From NCBI GenBank assembly GCA_018398585.1, contig JAGTTD010000011.1, forward strand, positions 11,389,846-11,453,845: 64,000 bases of DNA. The letters run 5' to 3'. Shown in pieces: positions 34,271 through 45,388 of this stretch (position 1 is the first letter of the stretch; the number at the start of each line of letters is the position of its first letter). Position numbers and translations under genes: made by a program. This DNA comes from Simmondsia chinensis (Eukaryota; Streptophyta; Magnoliopsida; Caryophyllales; Simmondsiaceae). The notes beneath the pieces are model-generated. The model was not told the origin of the DNA, did not search any database, and saw nothing but the letters and a program-made list of their open reading frames with translations.

Positions 34271-35862
34271 TGATAAGTCTAATTTAGTATATAATTGTTT
34301 ATATCATTTTTATTCATTTTTAACCATTTTTTTTTATCAAACTTCTATCGCTTTTGCTCGTTTTTGCTATTTTTCGCTCATTTTGCCATTTTCTTGGAAA
34401 AACAGTTATTTTATGCTAAAACTTGCTAGATTCTATCATCAAACATCAATAAGTGAATGCAAGATATATCAAACAAAAGCATAAAAATGAGCAAAATCAA
34501 TCAAAGTACTAATTTTAGCAAGAAATCACCAAGTTAATGCGCTATTCATTTCAACTTGCAAAAATGAGTAGCAGAATGCACAAATCAAGTGCAAGGATTG
34601 ATTAAAAAATACATTAGCATGTCCTAGTTGATGTAAACTCTGAATTTAGGTGGTTCAAAGCTCAAAAAATCTGAAGAAAAATAACAAGAACAGCAACAAT
34701 GTAGAGAATGAAAACTAGCCTGCACAATTCACTTTAACTTGCAATTTTGGGTGGCAAAATTGACGAATCAAGTGAAAGAACCAATAGTACACTTCAATAA
34801 CATGTTCAAGTTGATATTAAGACTTATTTTGGGAGGCTGTAGTTGAAGGAAAATGAAGAAATCAGCAGCAAGTTGCAAACCTGCAGAATTGGGTGGCAGC
34901 TGCAGATGTGTGGTGCAATGAGCGTTTGGCTTGCAATTTTTTTATTTTTTTTATGTAATTCCAACCTCATGTACTATAAATAGGGAGGTTTTTGAAGTTT
35001 TTTTATCATCCCTCAATCAAGAAAAATCAAATACAAAATAGAGAAATAGCTTAGAAAAATCGAGAGGGAAAGAAGAAGGAAGCAAGGAAAGTTTGGTTTG
35101 TAATTTTGCAGTTTTAAGTTCTTTCTAACCTTTTCTTCTTGAAGTTCACGGATTTTGTCTTTGTTTTGCTTTATGTTATGTTAACCATGAATTAATTTTG
35201 TTATTCCAAGGCTACGACATAGCCTAAGTTGTAATATACGCTCTATTCTATTTCAACGTATTCAATATTTTGTTATTGCACGGTTGAAGTGTTTTTTATT
35301 GTTCTTCATAAGTTTTAAATGCTTGGCCACCATTTAAAGCCTATAATGAATTATAATGAGACCGAGAGGAGATTTATAATGACTGCTAAGGTGATAAACA
35401 CCATAAATTGAGCGAATGTTCGTGAGAGATTAACGCGATTTGTATGGTCTTAAGTGAAAATCATAGTTCTTCAAACTCTTTTCTTATTTAAATTTATGCA
35501 CGAGAGTGATGGATTAATCTATAAAAGAGTATGCTAAATGTTGCTCGAGAGAGAATATTTAGTAAATTAGGGTTTTCGACCGTCAACATGTAATAACAAC
35601 ATGAATACCGAGAATAGAAAGGTATATTAATTCAACTAGGTGAAATCGGATGCCTTGGACCTTATTAATCATAAAAACCAAAAAAAAATAATTAATTATG
35701 CTTAGTTATTTTCATTTTGTTTGTTTTATATCAAAAATTATAATTTTTGGTCTTTCAAATAGCGCTAGAACTACTCTTTTTGGTACTCACTCAATAATAA
35801 TCCTTATGGGAATGATACTTTATTCGCTCTGTATTACTTGATACGACTTAGTACCCTTGTTA
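34271..35862 (+). repeat. LTR-P2: shared LTR of the Athila-P array
   Basis: This starts tgataagtctaatttag after a polypurine tract and ends near gtacccttgtta before a PBS (35866-35885). It is therefore the 3' LTR of the unit on its left and the 5' LTR of the unit on its right, the same arrangement as LTR2. At about 1.59 kb it is longer than LTR1 and LTR2. Confidence 0.82.
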
Positions 35863-35865
35863 AGT

Positions 35866-35885
35866 TTTTGGCCCCATTGCCGGGG
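35866..35885 (+). other. Primer-binding site of Athila-P2
   Basis: The sequence ttttggccccattgccgggg follows LTR-P2 and matches the Athila-type site TGGC-GTTGCCGGGGA except in the middle. Confidence 0.75.
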
Positions 35886-36507
35886 AATTGTCTTTATTTG
35901 AGTGATATTGATATCAACAAGTTTTGATGCTAATTGTAAATTGTTAATAATTTGTAAATTTTATTTAAGTGCAAGAAAATTTTCATTTGATTCATTTGTA
36001 AAGATAAATTCTTATTAAAAATAAAGAAAAATCCGTATAGAACATACCCCTAAAATGGTGTTTTTGTTAAAATGTATTAGTTTTGTGTTATTTTGTTGTT
36101 TTTCTTGTATTTTTTCCTTGCTTTCATCTTTATTTTACTTAAAAAGTTTATTTTACTAAAATTTTAAGAGATAAAATTGTTATTTTAAAGTTTTTTAAAA
36201 CATTAGTGTTACTACCCCCCCTTTTTTTCCTAAAACAATATTTTTCTTAACTTTTGTTTTGAAATTGTTTTATTATAAGTTTTCTAATTAATTTTAACTT
36301 TGTTTTAACTTTTGATTCACCTATATAAGTTCTTCAAAGTTAAGTTTGCTTTCTTTAAGTTTTTTAAAACCTTTAGTATTACTGACACTCCTCTCTTAAA
36401 ACTTGGTTTTCAAATGTTGTTGTATTCTTAATCTTTTTCATTAATTTTATTTTTCCTCTAAATTTAAGTTTATTTATTTATTTATTAAAAAAAAAGCTCT
36501 AAAAGTG
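35886..36507 (+). other. Athila-P2 5' leader
   Basis: T/A-rich noncoding sequence without a recognisable reading frame, similar in composition to the leaders at 19267-19818 and 56930-57303. The pentamer aagtg at 36503-36507 is the left target duplication of the solo LTR that follows. Confidence 0.6.
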
Positions 36508-37068
36508 TGTTAAGGTTTCAAAGATTTCTCTTGAGCCTCAACCTTAGCTGGAATAGTGAGAGTATGAGATGAAAAGAGAATATAGAGTTTAGATGAGAAA
36601 GAAGGGAAAGGAGTAGAGAGATATCAAAAGATATCAATTTCATTCATCAAAGTTGTTATTGATTACAAACTAATGCCCACTACTTACACTACTTACAAGA
36701 TATGAGCTAATACATTGAATCTAGCACACAAGGACTAACCGGCTCTTAAGTGAGCCGCCACATTTGACTCAACAAACTAACAGCCTTGACCACCATCATC
36801 TAACAACTCCAGACTTTACTTATTACAAGACTCAACCAAAAGCTTAAGCTACTAATTACAATATCTACTAACCAATACCACTAAACATAACCGCAGCCCC
36901 ATAGAACAGCAGCACAGCAATGTAACAACCATAATGCAGCAGCAACAGAACTTATTCAGCACATAACAGCCTTAAAAACATCAACATACAGCAGCACATC
37001 AACCCAGAAGCAGCAAGACAGTAACCAGGACAACAATAGCACATGCTTTGGATTCTCGGTTCATAACA
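36508..37068 (-). mobile_element. Solo LTR of a Reina-type element
   Basis: 561 bp with TG...CA ends (tgttaaggtttc at the left, tcataaca at the right). On the minus strand its end, ctttgaaaccttaaca, resembles the end of the Reina-2 LTR (gttcttgaaccttaaca at 41346), and the ctcatactctc segment is shared. The pentamer aagtg is duplicated perfectly at 36503-36507 and 37069-37073. No internal element sequence remains. Confidence 0.85.
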
Positions 37069-37470
37069 AAGTGATGGATTGCTGGAACTTAATGAGACCT
37101 TAATATCCAGCTATACCAAGGAGACAATTTAGCATTTGTGAATTTACTACCATATCTACTCAACTCACACTAATTCAAAAATAATTAGATGACGTGATTG
37201 CTGCTCTACTCCTAGATGTGAATTTTGTGCAGGTAACCCTGCTAGTATGGAGTGTGAAGTGGGCAATAGTTTTTCCTCATTAGGTTTTGAACAATATAAC
37301 TACAGGGCAAATTTTAACCAAGCCCAATACAACCCTTACTCCAGCACCTACAGTCAAGGATGGATGAACCCTTCTAATTTTTCATGGAACCATCACGAAG
37401 CACCTTGGCCACCCATTCATCCACATCAAGAAAAGAAATATGACTTAGAAGAGATGTTTAGGGAGGAAAG
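37069..37470 (+). pseudogene. gag: Athila-P2 gag fragment
   Basis: The plus strand repeats the gag segment of 31940-32250: zinc knuckle CEFCAGNPASMEC (the knuckle His replaced by Pro), then NYRANFNQAQYNPYSSTYS and HPHQEKKYDLEEMFRE. It is joined near 37467 to Reina-2 protease sequence, so both the 5' half of gag and all of pol are absent. Confidence 0.82.
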
Positions 37471-40400
37471 TGGGAGAAGAAGTGATTAAAGCAAGTCCAC
37501 TAGCTGTAACCGTGGCAGATGGGAATTCTATAGTTACTCAAACCAAATGCCAAGGATTCAGTTGGAAAATGTAGGGTAATAAATTTGTGTATAACTTCAG
37601 GATCCTACAATTGGGAGGCTGTGATGTGGTTCTTGGTGTTGATTGGATGAAGACTTTTAGCCCACTGATCATTGATTTCTCTCAATCGATAATTTCCTTT
37701 GAGTCGCAAGGAGCTATTGTCAGATTACAAGGAATTATGGAAAAGGATTAGTTGCAATTGTTGAATGGCAAGAAGCTGGAAGGAGGGATCAAGAAGGGAG
37801 CCGATCAGTGGATAGGACAATTGTTTTCAATAGAACATTCTGAGGCTCAGGTGCTTCCACGTCCAGAAATTGGCACATTGATTGAAGAATACAAGGCCTT
37901 GTTCGAACAACCAGAGTGTTGACCTCTCAAGAGACCCTTAGATCATGCAATTCCGCTAAAGTCTAATTCAGGCCTTGTGAACTTGAGACCATATAAATAT
38001 CTTCACACTCAGAAGATCGAGATAGAAAAACAAGTTGATGAGCTGTTAAAGGCTTGTTTCATTCGACAGAGCCACAACCCTTTTTCCTCTCCAGTTATAT
38101 TGGTCAAGAAGAAGGATGGAATGGCTATAATGTGTATTGATTACAGGCAGCTAAATTTGCTTATAGTTAAGGACAAGTTTCCCATGCCAATTATTTATGA
38201 TCTTTTGGATGAACTTCATGGTTCACACTTCTTCTCTAAGCTGGATCTGTGACAAGGATATTATCAAATCAGAGTTTTGGAGCAAGACATATATAAGACT
38301 ACTTTTAGAACTCACCATGGACATTATGAGTTTGTGGTGATGCCTTTTGATCTAACAAACGCTCCAGCTGCATTCCAGGCTTTGATGAACGATGTGTTTA
38401 AGGCATTCTTGAGGAAATTTGTATTGGTTTTCTTCGATGACATTCTGATTTACACTTCAACATTTGAGGATCATGTGGCTCATCTGAGGAAGGTATTCAG
38501 TGTGATGTGCAGCCATAAGCTTTATGCTAAACTATTCAAGTGCTCCTTTGCTCAGTCACAAGTGAAGTATTTAGGCCATATCATTTCCCATGAAGGAGTA
38601 TCCACGAATTCCTTTAAAAGTTCAAGCAAGGAGGGAATGGCAAACACCTATTACATTGAAGTAATTGAGGGGATTTTTAGGCTTGACTGGATATTATATA
38701 AAGTTTGTAGCTAGATATGGAGTCATTGCCAAGCCATTAACTGAACTCTTGAAGAAGGATGCTTTTAAATGGTACAAAGCAGCTCAAGAAGCCTTTGAAG
38801 CCTTGAAAGCAGCAATGTGTGCAGCCCTAGTTTTGGCTATGCCTGATTTCAGTGAAGATTTTGTGTTGGGGACTAATGCTTATGGTAGGGGAATTAGAGC
38901 AATCTTATCCCAAAAAGGAAGACCAGCAGCTTATCTTTGTTAGGCTCTAAGTTTAAAGCATTTGGAGTTGTCTATATACAAGAAAGAGTACCTTGCTATC
39001 CTCTTGGCAGTAAAGAAATGAAGACATTGCTTGGAAGGCCATCATTTTACCATCAAGGACTGACCACCAGAGCCTCAAATACTTGTTAGAGCAAAAGATT
39101 GCAATAAGAGTTCAATGTAAAGGCTTGATGAAGATGCTTGGTCTGGATTATTCAATTGAATACTTGAAGGGAAAAGAGAATTTGGTTACTGATGCTTTAT
39201 CTCACAGAATGGAAGAGATTAAATCTGGTTTTTGTGGGGCTGTGTCAATTGTATTACCATCTTGGATGAAAGAAGTCTATAGATCTTATGAAGAGGATAG
39301 CTTTGCTCAAGAGTTTATAATTGCTTTTAGCATTAGTAAGGCCATTCCTGCTCCATCAAATGCTGAAATTTCTATGACAAAGGATTGAAAGGGAAGTTAT
39401 ATATAGGATCATCCACTGATTTAAGGAGACAGGTCATTGACGCTTCTCATGATTTAGCTTGGGGAGGGCACTCTGGCAGATAAGGAATCTACCCAAGGCT
39501 CAAGAGCTATTTCAGCTGGACTGGTCTAAAAAAGGATGTGATAGAGTTTGTTCAATCTTGTGAAGCATGTCAGCAGAGAAAGCTGGATGGTAAGAAGTAT
39601 CAAGGCTTGCTCCAGTCCCTTCCAATCCCTGATTGTGCGTGGCAACATGTGAGCATGGACTTCATTGAGGGGTTGCCTAAATCTGAGGGAAAGAAAGTTA
39701 TATGGGTGGTTGTGGATTGTTTCACCAAAGTCAGCCATTTTTGTTGCCTTGTGTTGTTCTATTACAGTAGAAAAGCTTGCCAAAGTCTTCTTGGGCAGCA
39801 TCTATAGGCTTCATTGGTTGCCACACTCCATAATTTATGATCGTGACAGGCTCTTTATAAGCCATATTTGGCGTGAGTTGTTCCTTCTCTTAGGTATTAC
39901 TTTGGCTTTGAGCTCTTCCTATCATCCTCAGATTGATGGACAAACAGAGAGGGTTAATCAGTGTATTGAGAAATACTTGAGGAGCATGACCATCTATCAT
40001 CCTAAGGAATGGGGTAAATGGTTGTCTTTGGCAGAATAATGGTAGAATAGGCATGCTCATTCTTCTCTAGGAACTACTTCCTTGAAGGCATTGAATGGAT
40101 ATGATCCTCCTTCTCCTTTGGTATTGCAAAGGATCACTACTTCAGTGCAGGATGTGTCTGATCTCTTGCTCCAGAGAAGACAATTAGTGCAGCTTCTGAA
40201 AGATAATCTACACCTAGCTCAGGCAAGAATGAAATATTATTCTGACAAGAAGTGTTCAGATAAGTCCTTGGAAGTTGTAAATTTGATTTATTTAAGGCTA
40301 CAACCTTACAAGCAATCCTTAGTAGCAGTGCGCAAGAATGTAAAACTCAGTGCTCGATACTTTGGTCCTTACCGAATTCTTGAGAAGTTGGGAAAGATTT

Positions 40401-40700
40401 CTTATAAACTGAAGCTACCACCTGATTCATATGTTTATTCAGTATTTAATGTGTCCCTTTTAAAGAAGTACGTGGAAAAAGGGAAGTCTTGTTCTTCTAA
40501 CCCCCCAAAAATTGGTTCTAGTGGAGCTCTTTTGCAGGTTCCTACTGCAATTTTGGACTCTCGAATGGTCCAACAGTCAGGGAAGTAGGTTAAAGAAGTC
40601 TTAGTACTATGGAGCAATTTGACTGAAGAAGATTCAACTTGGGAAGAGTTGAAGTTCCTACAAAGTCAATTTCCTTCTTTTTATTCTTCAGACAAGAATG
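37471..40700 (+). pseudogene. pol: Reina-2 polyprotein remnant (protease to chromodomain)
   Basis: The 5' LTR, gag and protease active site are missing. The reading starts at LAVTVADGNSIVTQTKC near 37500 and passes LGGCDVVLGVDWMKT. RT (37977-38714) contains VKKKDGMAIMC, a stop in the KLDL-QGYYQI motif, [16 protein letters not shown] and an intact [10 protein letters not shown] box. RNase H follows (about 38840-39190), then integrase with SMDFIEGLPKSEGKK near 39660 and a DGQTERVNQC segment near 39940. The C-terminal stretch (40082-40588) ends with LPPDSYVYSVFNVSLLKKY and a chromodomain, ILDSRMVQQSGK, then after one stop WEELKFLQSQF. The frame is broken at several places. Confidence 0.85.
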
Positions 40701-40705
40701 TTTTT

Positions 40706-40718
40706 AAGGGGGAAGCAT
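40706..40718 (+). other. Polypurine tract of Reina-2
   Basis: The sequence aagggggaagcat precedes the LTR start at 40719, parallel to the tract of Reina-1 at 29604-29617. Confidence 0.75.
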
Positions 40719-41346
40719 TATTATGATCCTAGATTTCATTATATTGATCAAGTGTTGAATTTTCTGGTTTGATTGGCCATAGGACTTTCAAATGATATTT
40801 TGGCGCCAAAGTTGGTTGTTAGATAATAAGGTGCGGTTAAGCTTGGGTCTAGGTGCTTTGTATCTCTAGCTTTTTCCTTTTTGCCGTTTGATTCTTGATT
40901 GTATAAGTAGCAATCTAGCTTGTACTTTGAAAGGTATTGAATGATAATTGATCTCTTCTCTTAAAGGAAAAAAAAAGGAACATACCCAGTGCCTCAAGGG
41001 CTCCCGCCAACGCAGGGTCTGGGGGGGCGGATGTACACAGCCTTCCTCCTTCAGGATGTTAACCTGAAGGGAGGCTGTTTCCCAGTGCCCCCGACCTGAG
41101 GGTGAGGACTTCCCAAGAGGTCACCCATCCTGGTACTACTCTCGTCCAAGCACGCTTAACTTCGGAGTTCTAATGGGATCCGGTGAAAGCGTGTTGGTGC
41201 CCTCTTTGGTCTCTTCTCAACCCTAAATTGATCTCTTCTCTTCTCAACCCTAAATTCTCTCTAATTCCTCATCTCTTTCACTTCTTTCTCATCTCATACT
41301 CTCTTATTCTTAGGTTAAGATTCAAGATTGTTCTTGAACCTTAACA
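40719..41346 (+). repeat. 3' LTR of Reina-2, carrying a SINE
   Basis: This starts tattatgatcctag (TG decayed to TA as in Reina-1) and ends cttgaaccttaaca. It is interrupted by the SINE at 40961-41209. Without the SINE and its duplication it is about 370 bp. No second copy serves as a 5' LTR because the 5' half of the element is gone. Confidence 0.78.
40961..41209 (-). mobile_element. 5S rRNA-headed SINE, copy 1
   Basis: On the minus strand the element starts near 41209 with about 100 nt similar to plant 5S rRNA, including the internal promoter blocks aagttaagcgtgcttgg (A box) and ggatgggtgacctcttggg (C box). A body with ggaaacagcctcc, ggctgtgtacat and ccagaccctgcg follows. These blocks, together with the end cactgggtatgttcc and a T-rich tail, are the signature of common plant SINEs. 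The flanks repeat tctcttctc (40952-40960 and 41210-41218), a probable target duplication in low-complexity host sequence. No protein is encoded. Mobilisation would need a LINE-type RT supplied in trans. Confidence 0.82.
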
Positions 41347-41524
41347 TAAACCCTAGTATATAACTAATCACAAACTCCAAAAGTAGTGTCAAATATATTA
41401 GTGTTAGTCATTTAACTTGAAAAGCAACTTCAATCAAATCTGCTAAGTTGGAGCTAGTTGGTTGTCCGTGGTATTGAGCAGCTTGAGCATGTCAATGGAC
41501 TAAGAAACCAACACGAACACAAAT
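41347..41524. other. CACTA interior before the tandem array
   Basis: Short noncoding stretch between the Reina-2 LTR and the first recognisable 195-bp unit. I see no gene in it, and I could not find a target duplication for Reina-2 because its left end is deleted. Confidence 0.4.
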
Positions 41525-44500
41525 CCACCAATGAACAATAGACATAGAATTATAACAAACATGAACTACTAACTAACTTGTAAATTCAGCGAATATAACA
41601 CGAACTACCAAAGTAAAAGGGACAAATTTGCCTCGAAGCCTTGTCAATCTAGCAAAACAACATTCAAAATATGGGTACAGTGGGTCAATATAGTGAAGAA
41701 CCGAATTAGGGTTGTTAATCACCAACGACCAACATACATGGGCTTATAACAAACAAGAATTACCAACTAAATTGGTAATTTAGACTACCAACATAAAAGG
41801 GACAAATTCGCTCTAAAGCTTTTTAATCTAGCAAAAAAATCATTCAAAATCTGGGTACAGTGGCTTAATACAACCAAGAATCGAATTATGGTTGTTAATT
41901 ACCAACGAACAACAGATATGGGCTTATAACAAACACGAACTGCAAACTAATTTGTTAATTCAGTAAACACAACACGAACTACTAACATAAAAGGGACAAA
42001 TTCTCTTTAAAAATTTGTCAATCTAGCAAAAAATCATTTAAAATCTAGGTATAGTGGATCAAAACAATGACGAACTGAATTAGAGATGTTAATCACCAAC
42101 AAACAATATATATAGGCTTATAACAAACATGAATTACCAACTAATTTGGTGATTCAGCAACATAGCACAAACTACCAACCAAGGTTGTTAGAATCGGGAT
42201 TCTACGTTGGATCTGTGAGGGGTCCTCGGGATCGGGATCGTAGAATCGGATCGAGAATCGTAAGATTCTACTTTTTGTGTCAAACACTAAATTGTATCCA
42301 TAAAAATCGCATTATGAGCCAAAAATATACAATAAAGAACCTCAATTCCATTCTCCCAACCTAGATCTAATCTTTAAGCAGGAGCATTCTTTTTTTTAGA
42401 TTTTCCTAAACCGGATAGTTTAAAACTTGCACCAGAAGACGCCATTTAAACTATACCAACAAATTAACTTCAATTTCATGAGTATCAAAATCAAATATAA
42501 TAGATAAATCTGAAATATATAAGTCAAATATATATGAATAACACAAGTGCAACTTAAAGACTAAATTTAAAAAAGAGGAGGCATTCATAATTAGTGAATA
42601 TGATATTAGTAAGTTCGACAAATTTTTAGTTCAATACATAATATGAATCAACAATCAAGTTAACATCAAAACTAGGTACAATATATTGCATTATAAAGTT
42701 AAAGAAATGCAATAAAATTCATAAAATTGACTACAATCAAGTAATCAACAATTTAACACAAAAATTCAAATGGGTATACTTAGATAAACAAAGCAAAACT
42801 TTTTTGAAAAAAATCAGAAATTCAATAAAGCAAAACAAAATCAGGCTTAAAATGAATAAAATGTAAATGAAAACAATTACCTAAGTAACTTAATAATATA
42901 CATATACTAGAAGAATAAAAAATTAAACAAAAATTACGAATTTTTACCCAAAAACAATAGAAGCTATGGTTGTGTTGTGTGTGGCCCTTACGTTGGTGTC
43001 AGAACTTGGCTGGTGGCTGGCGGCAGTTGGTTAGTGGCATGGCTGGCAGCAGTCAGGTGGCGGGGGGTGGCGTGATGTGGGGTGGCATGGCGTGGTGTCG
43101 TGTCTGGTGTTAGGGTTTAGGGGAAGGGGGTGTGCAGAGGTGGGGGGGTGCGTGAGTGAGGAGAGAGAAATCGCGTGGGGGGGGGGGGGGGGCATTTTAA
43201 TTATTTTAAATTTTTATGTTATTTGACTCGGTAGGATCGGGTAGAATCGGCGATCCTACCGATTCTATTCTTATCCTACTTTTTTACCATTTTTTACACA
43301 ATTTGGGTCGGTTGGGCAAAGTGGGATTGTAGGATCGTACGAACTCGCTTTGAAACTTTGTCAATCTACCAAAAATTCATTCAAAATCCGGGTGCAATGG
43401 CTCAATATAGCAAAGAACCGAATTAGGGCTGCTAATTTCCAACGAACAATAGACATGGGCTTATAACGAACACAAACTACTAACTAATTTGTTAATTCAA
43501 TGAACACAGCATGAACTACTAACATAAAAGGGACAAATTCTCTTTGAAGATTTGTCAATCTCGTAAAAAATCACTTAAAATCTAGGTATAGTGGGTTAAT
43601 ACAGTGAAGAACTAAATTAAAGTTGTTAATAACCAACGAACAACAGAAATGGGTGCATAACAAACACGAACTACCGGCTAATTTGCTAATTCGCTAATTC
43701 AACTACATAACACGGACATCAACATAAAAGGGACAAATTCGCTTTAAAGCTTTGTCAATCTAGCAAAAAATCATTCAAAATCTCGATATAGTGTGTCAAT
43801 AGAGCGAAGAATTGAATTAGGGTTCTTAATCACCAATGAACAGCAGACATGGGTTTATAACAAACACAAACTACAAACTAATTTGTCAATTCAGCAAACA
43901 TAACAAAAACTAACAACATAAAAGAGACAAATTTGCTTTGAAGCTTTGTCTATCTAGCAAGAAATCTTTCAAAATTTAGGTATAGCGGGTCAATACAGCA
44001 AAGAACAGATTTAGAGTTGTTAATTACCAATGAACAACAAACATGGGCTTATAATAAACATGAACTACCAACTAATTTTTTAATTCAGTGAACAAAAAAC
44101 AAACTACTAACATAAAAGGGAAAAATTCTCTTTAAAGTTTTGTCAATCTAGCAAAAAATCATTCAAATCTGGGTATAGTGAGTCAATACAATGAAGAACT
44201 GAATTAGGGTTTTTAATCACCAGCGAACAGCAGATATGTGCTTATAACAAACACGAACTACCATCCAATTTGTTAATTCAGCAAACATAACATGGACTAC
44301 CAACATAAAATGGACAAATTCGCTTTGAAGCTTTGTCAATCTAGCAAAAAATCATTCAAATTCTAGGTCTAGTGGGTAAATACCATGAAGAACCGAATTA
44401 GGGTTGTTAATCACAAATGAACAGTAGACATGGCTTAAAACGAACATGAACTACCAACTAATTTGTTAATTCAGTAAACATAACACAAACTACCAATATA

Positions 44501-44790
44501 AAATGGACAAATTCACTGTAAAGCTTTGTCAATCTAGTAAAAAATCATTCAAAATCTGGGTATAGTGGGTCAATACATCGAAGAACTAAATTAGGGTTGT
44601 AAGTCACCGACAAACATTAGACATGAACTTATAACAAGCACAAACTACTAACTAATTTGTTAAGTCAGCAAACACAACACAAACTACCAACGAACGAGAC
44701 AAATTCGCTTGATGCTTTTTCATTCTAGCAAAAAGTCGTTCGAAAAGGTCAATACAGTAAAGAATGGAATTATGGTTGTTAATCACCTAC
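41525..44790. repeat. Tandem array of about 195-bp units inside the CACTA element
   Basis: About eleven units share the succession ccgaattagggttgttaat, accaacgaacaacagacatg, ggcttataacaaacacgaac, actaacataaaagggacaaa, ttgtcaatctagcaaaaaat and cattcaaaatctgggtatag. The first block recurs near 41702, 41883, 42074, 43419, 43614, 43811, 44008, 44202, 44397, 44590 and 44770, giving periods of 180-198 bp. The array is interrupted at about 42180-43345. Units differ at many sites, so the array is not recent. No coding potential is seen. Confidence 0.88.
42180..43345. mobile_element. Unidentified 1.2-kb insertion in the tandem array
   Basis: This replaces about ten bases of a repeat unit. Both edges are crowded with gattctac / ggatcg motifs in inverted orientation (gaatcgggattctacg on the left, ggtaggatcgggtagaatcg and gattgtaggatcg on the right), suggesting a DNA transposon with repetitive subterminal regions. 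The middle is AT-rich. A GC-rich 200-bp block (about 42990-43190) ends in a run of 16 G. I could not define exact terminal repeats, a target duplication or a transposase. Confidence 0.5.
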
Positions 44791-45388
44791 TTTGCGGCTT
44801 TGATTTGCTTTGCTTCTTAACTACTTGCTTCGCTGCTTTCACGGCTTGCTTCCCTTCTTCACTCAAAGGTTGTGGAACTTTGAGGGTTAGGGTTTTGATG
44901 GTGGGTTTGGTGGTTTTGACATATTTTTAATTGTTATAATTATTATATTTTTATTTTTAATTAATTTAAAAATTATATTTTAGTATATAAAATAAATAAT
45001 TATCAAGTGCAATTGAAATTTACTAAAAGATTCAAATATCGAATTAAGTATCAGTTGGGATATTATTTGATTCTTGAACTTGAATTACGGTATGGATGGG
45101 TGAAATGCCAATTAGAAAATTTAAGAGATTAAAAAAAATTTGCAATAATAAATTTTAAAAAAAGCACCTAATTTTTAAAAATTAACAAATTTTTACTTTT
45201 CGACCAAAAGTTTACCATGTACTTGAGCCAATTAACGACGGTTTATGGATAGAATTAACAACCTTATTTAGTGCCCGTCATTATAAGCCCAACATGTACC
45301 ACCTCTTAATGACGGTGTTTTAATCCTGTCGTAACTAAGCCCTACAATTTGTTAGTTTTTGTCGTTAAAAGCCAGCTTTCTTGTAGTG
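44791..45388. other. Right subterminal region of the CACTA element
   Basis: Noncoding. After a short cttgcttc-rich block and an AT-rich stretch, the last 170 bp carry inverted motifs of the same type as the left end (aacgacgg, cgtcattat, aatgacggtg, gtcgttaaaag), and the element ends ttcttgtagtg. The 44709-44930 frame spans repeat and non-repeat DNA and is not a gene. Confidence 0.65.

Larger units (their letters stand above)
29659..45388. mobile_element. CACTA-type DNA transposon (15.7 kb), no transposase visible
   Basis: The right end reads ttcttgtagtg, the inverted form of the plant CACTA terminus CACTACAAGAA. The left end reads ctcttcaagaaa, a decayed form of the same. The 3-bp duplication tat lies on both sides, and joining the flanks there exactly restores the LTR of Reina-1 (compare 22674-22690). 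Both subterminal regions carry repeated gtcgttaa, gtcattaaaag and cgacgg motifs in inverted orientation, as CACTA ends do. The interior holds other retroelements and a 195-bp tandem array, but I found no reading frame resembling a CACTA transposase, so I call it non-autonomous. Confidence 0.85.

Noticed and set aside
41105..41203. A 5S rRNA gene on the minus strand
   Set aside because: The 5S-like part is continuous with a SINE body and tail, diverges at several positions, lacks the usual gene end and spacer, and recurs in the same chimeric form at 54118-54216.
41525..44790. CRISPR-like array
   Set aside because: Units are about 195 bp, contiguous and diverged, without short repeats separated by unique spacers, in a eukaryotic transposon context.
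44709..44930. 73-residue frame at the end of the tandem array
   Set aside because: It starts in a repeat unit and runs into unique CACTA DNA, with no motif and no support from other units.
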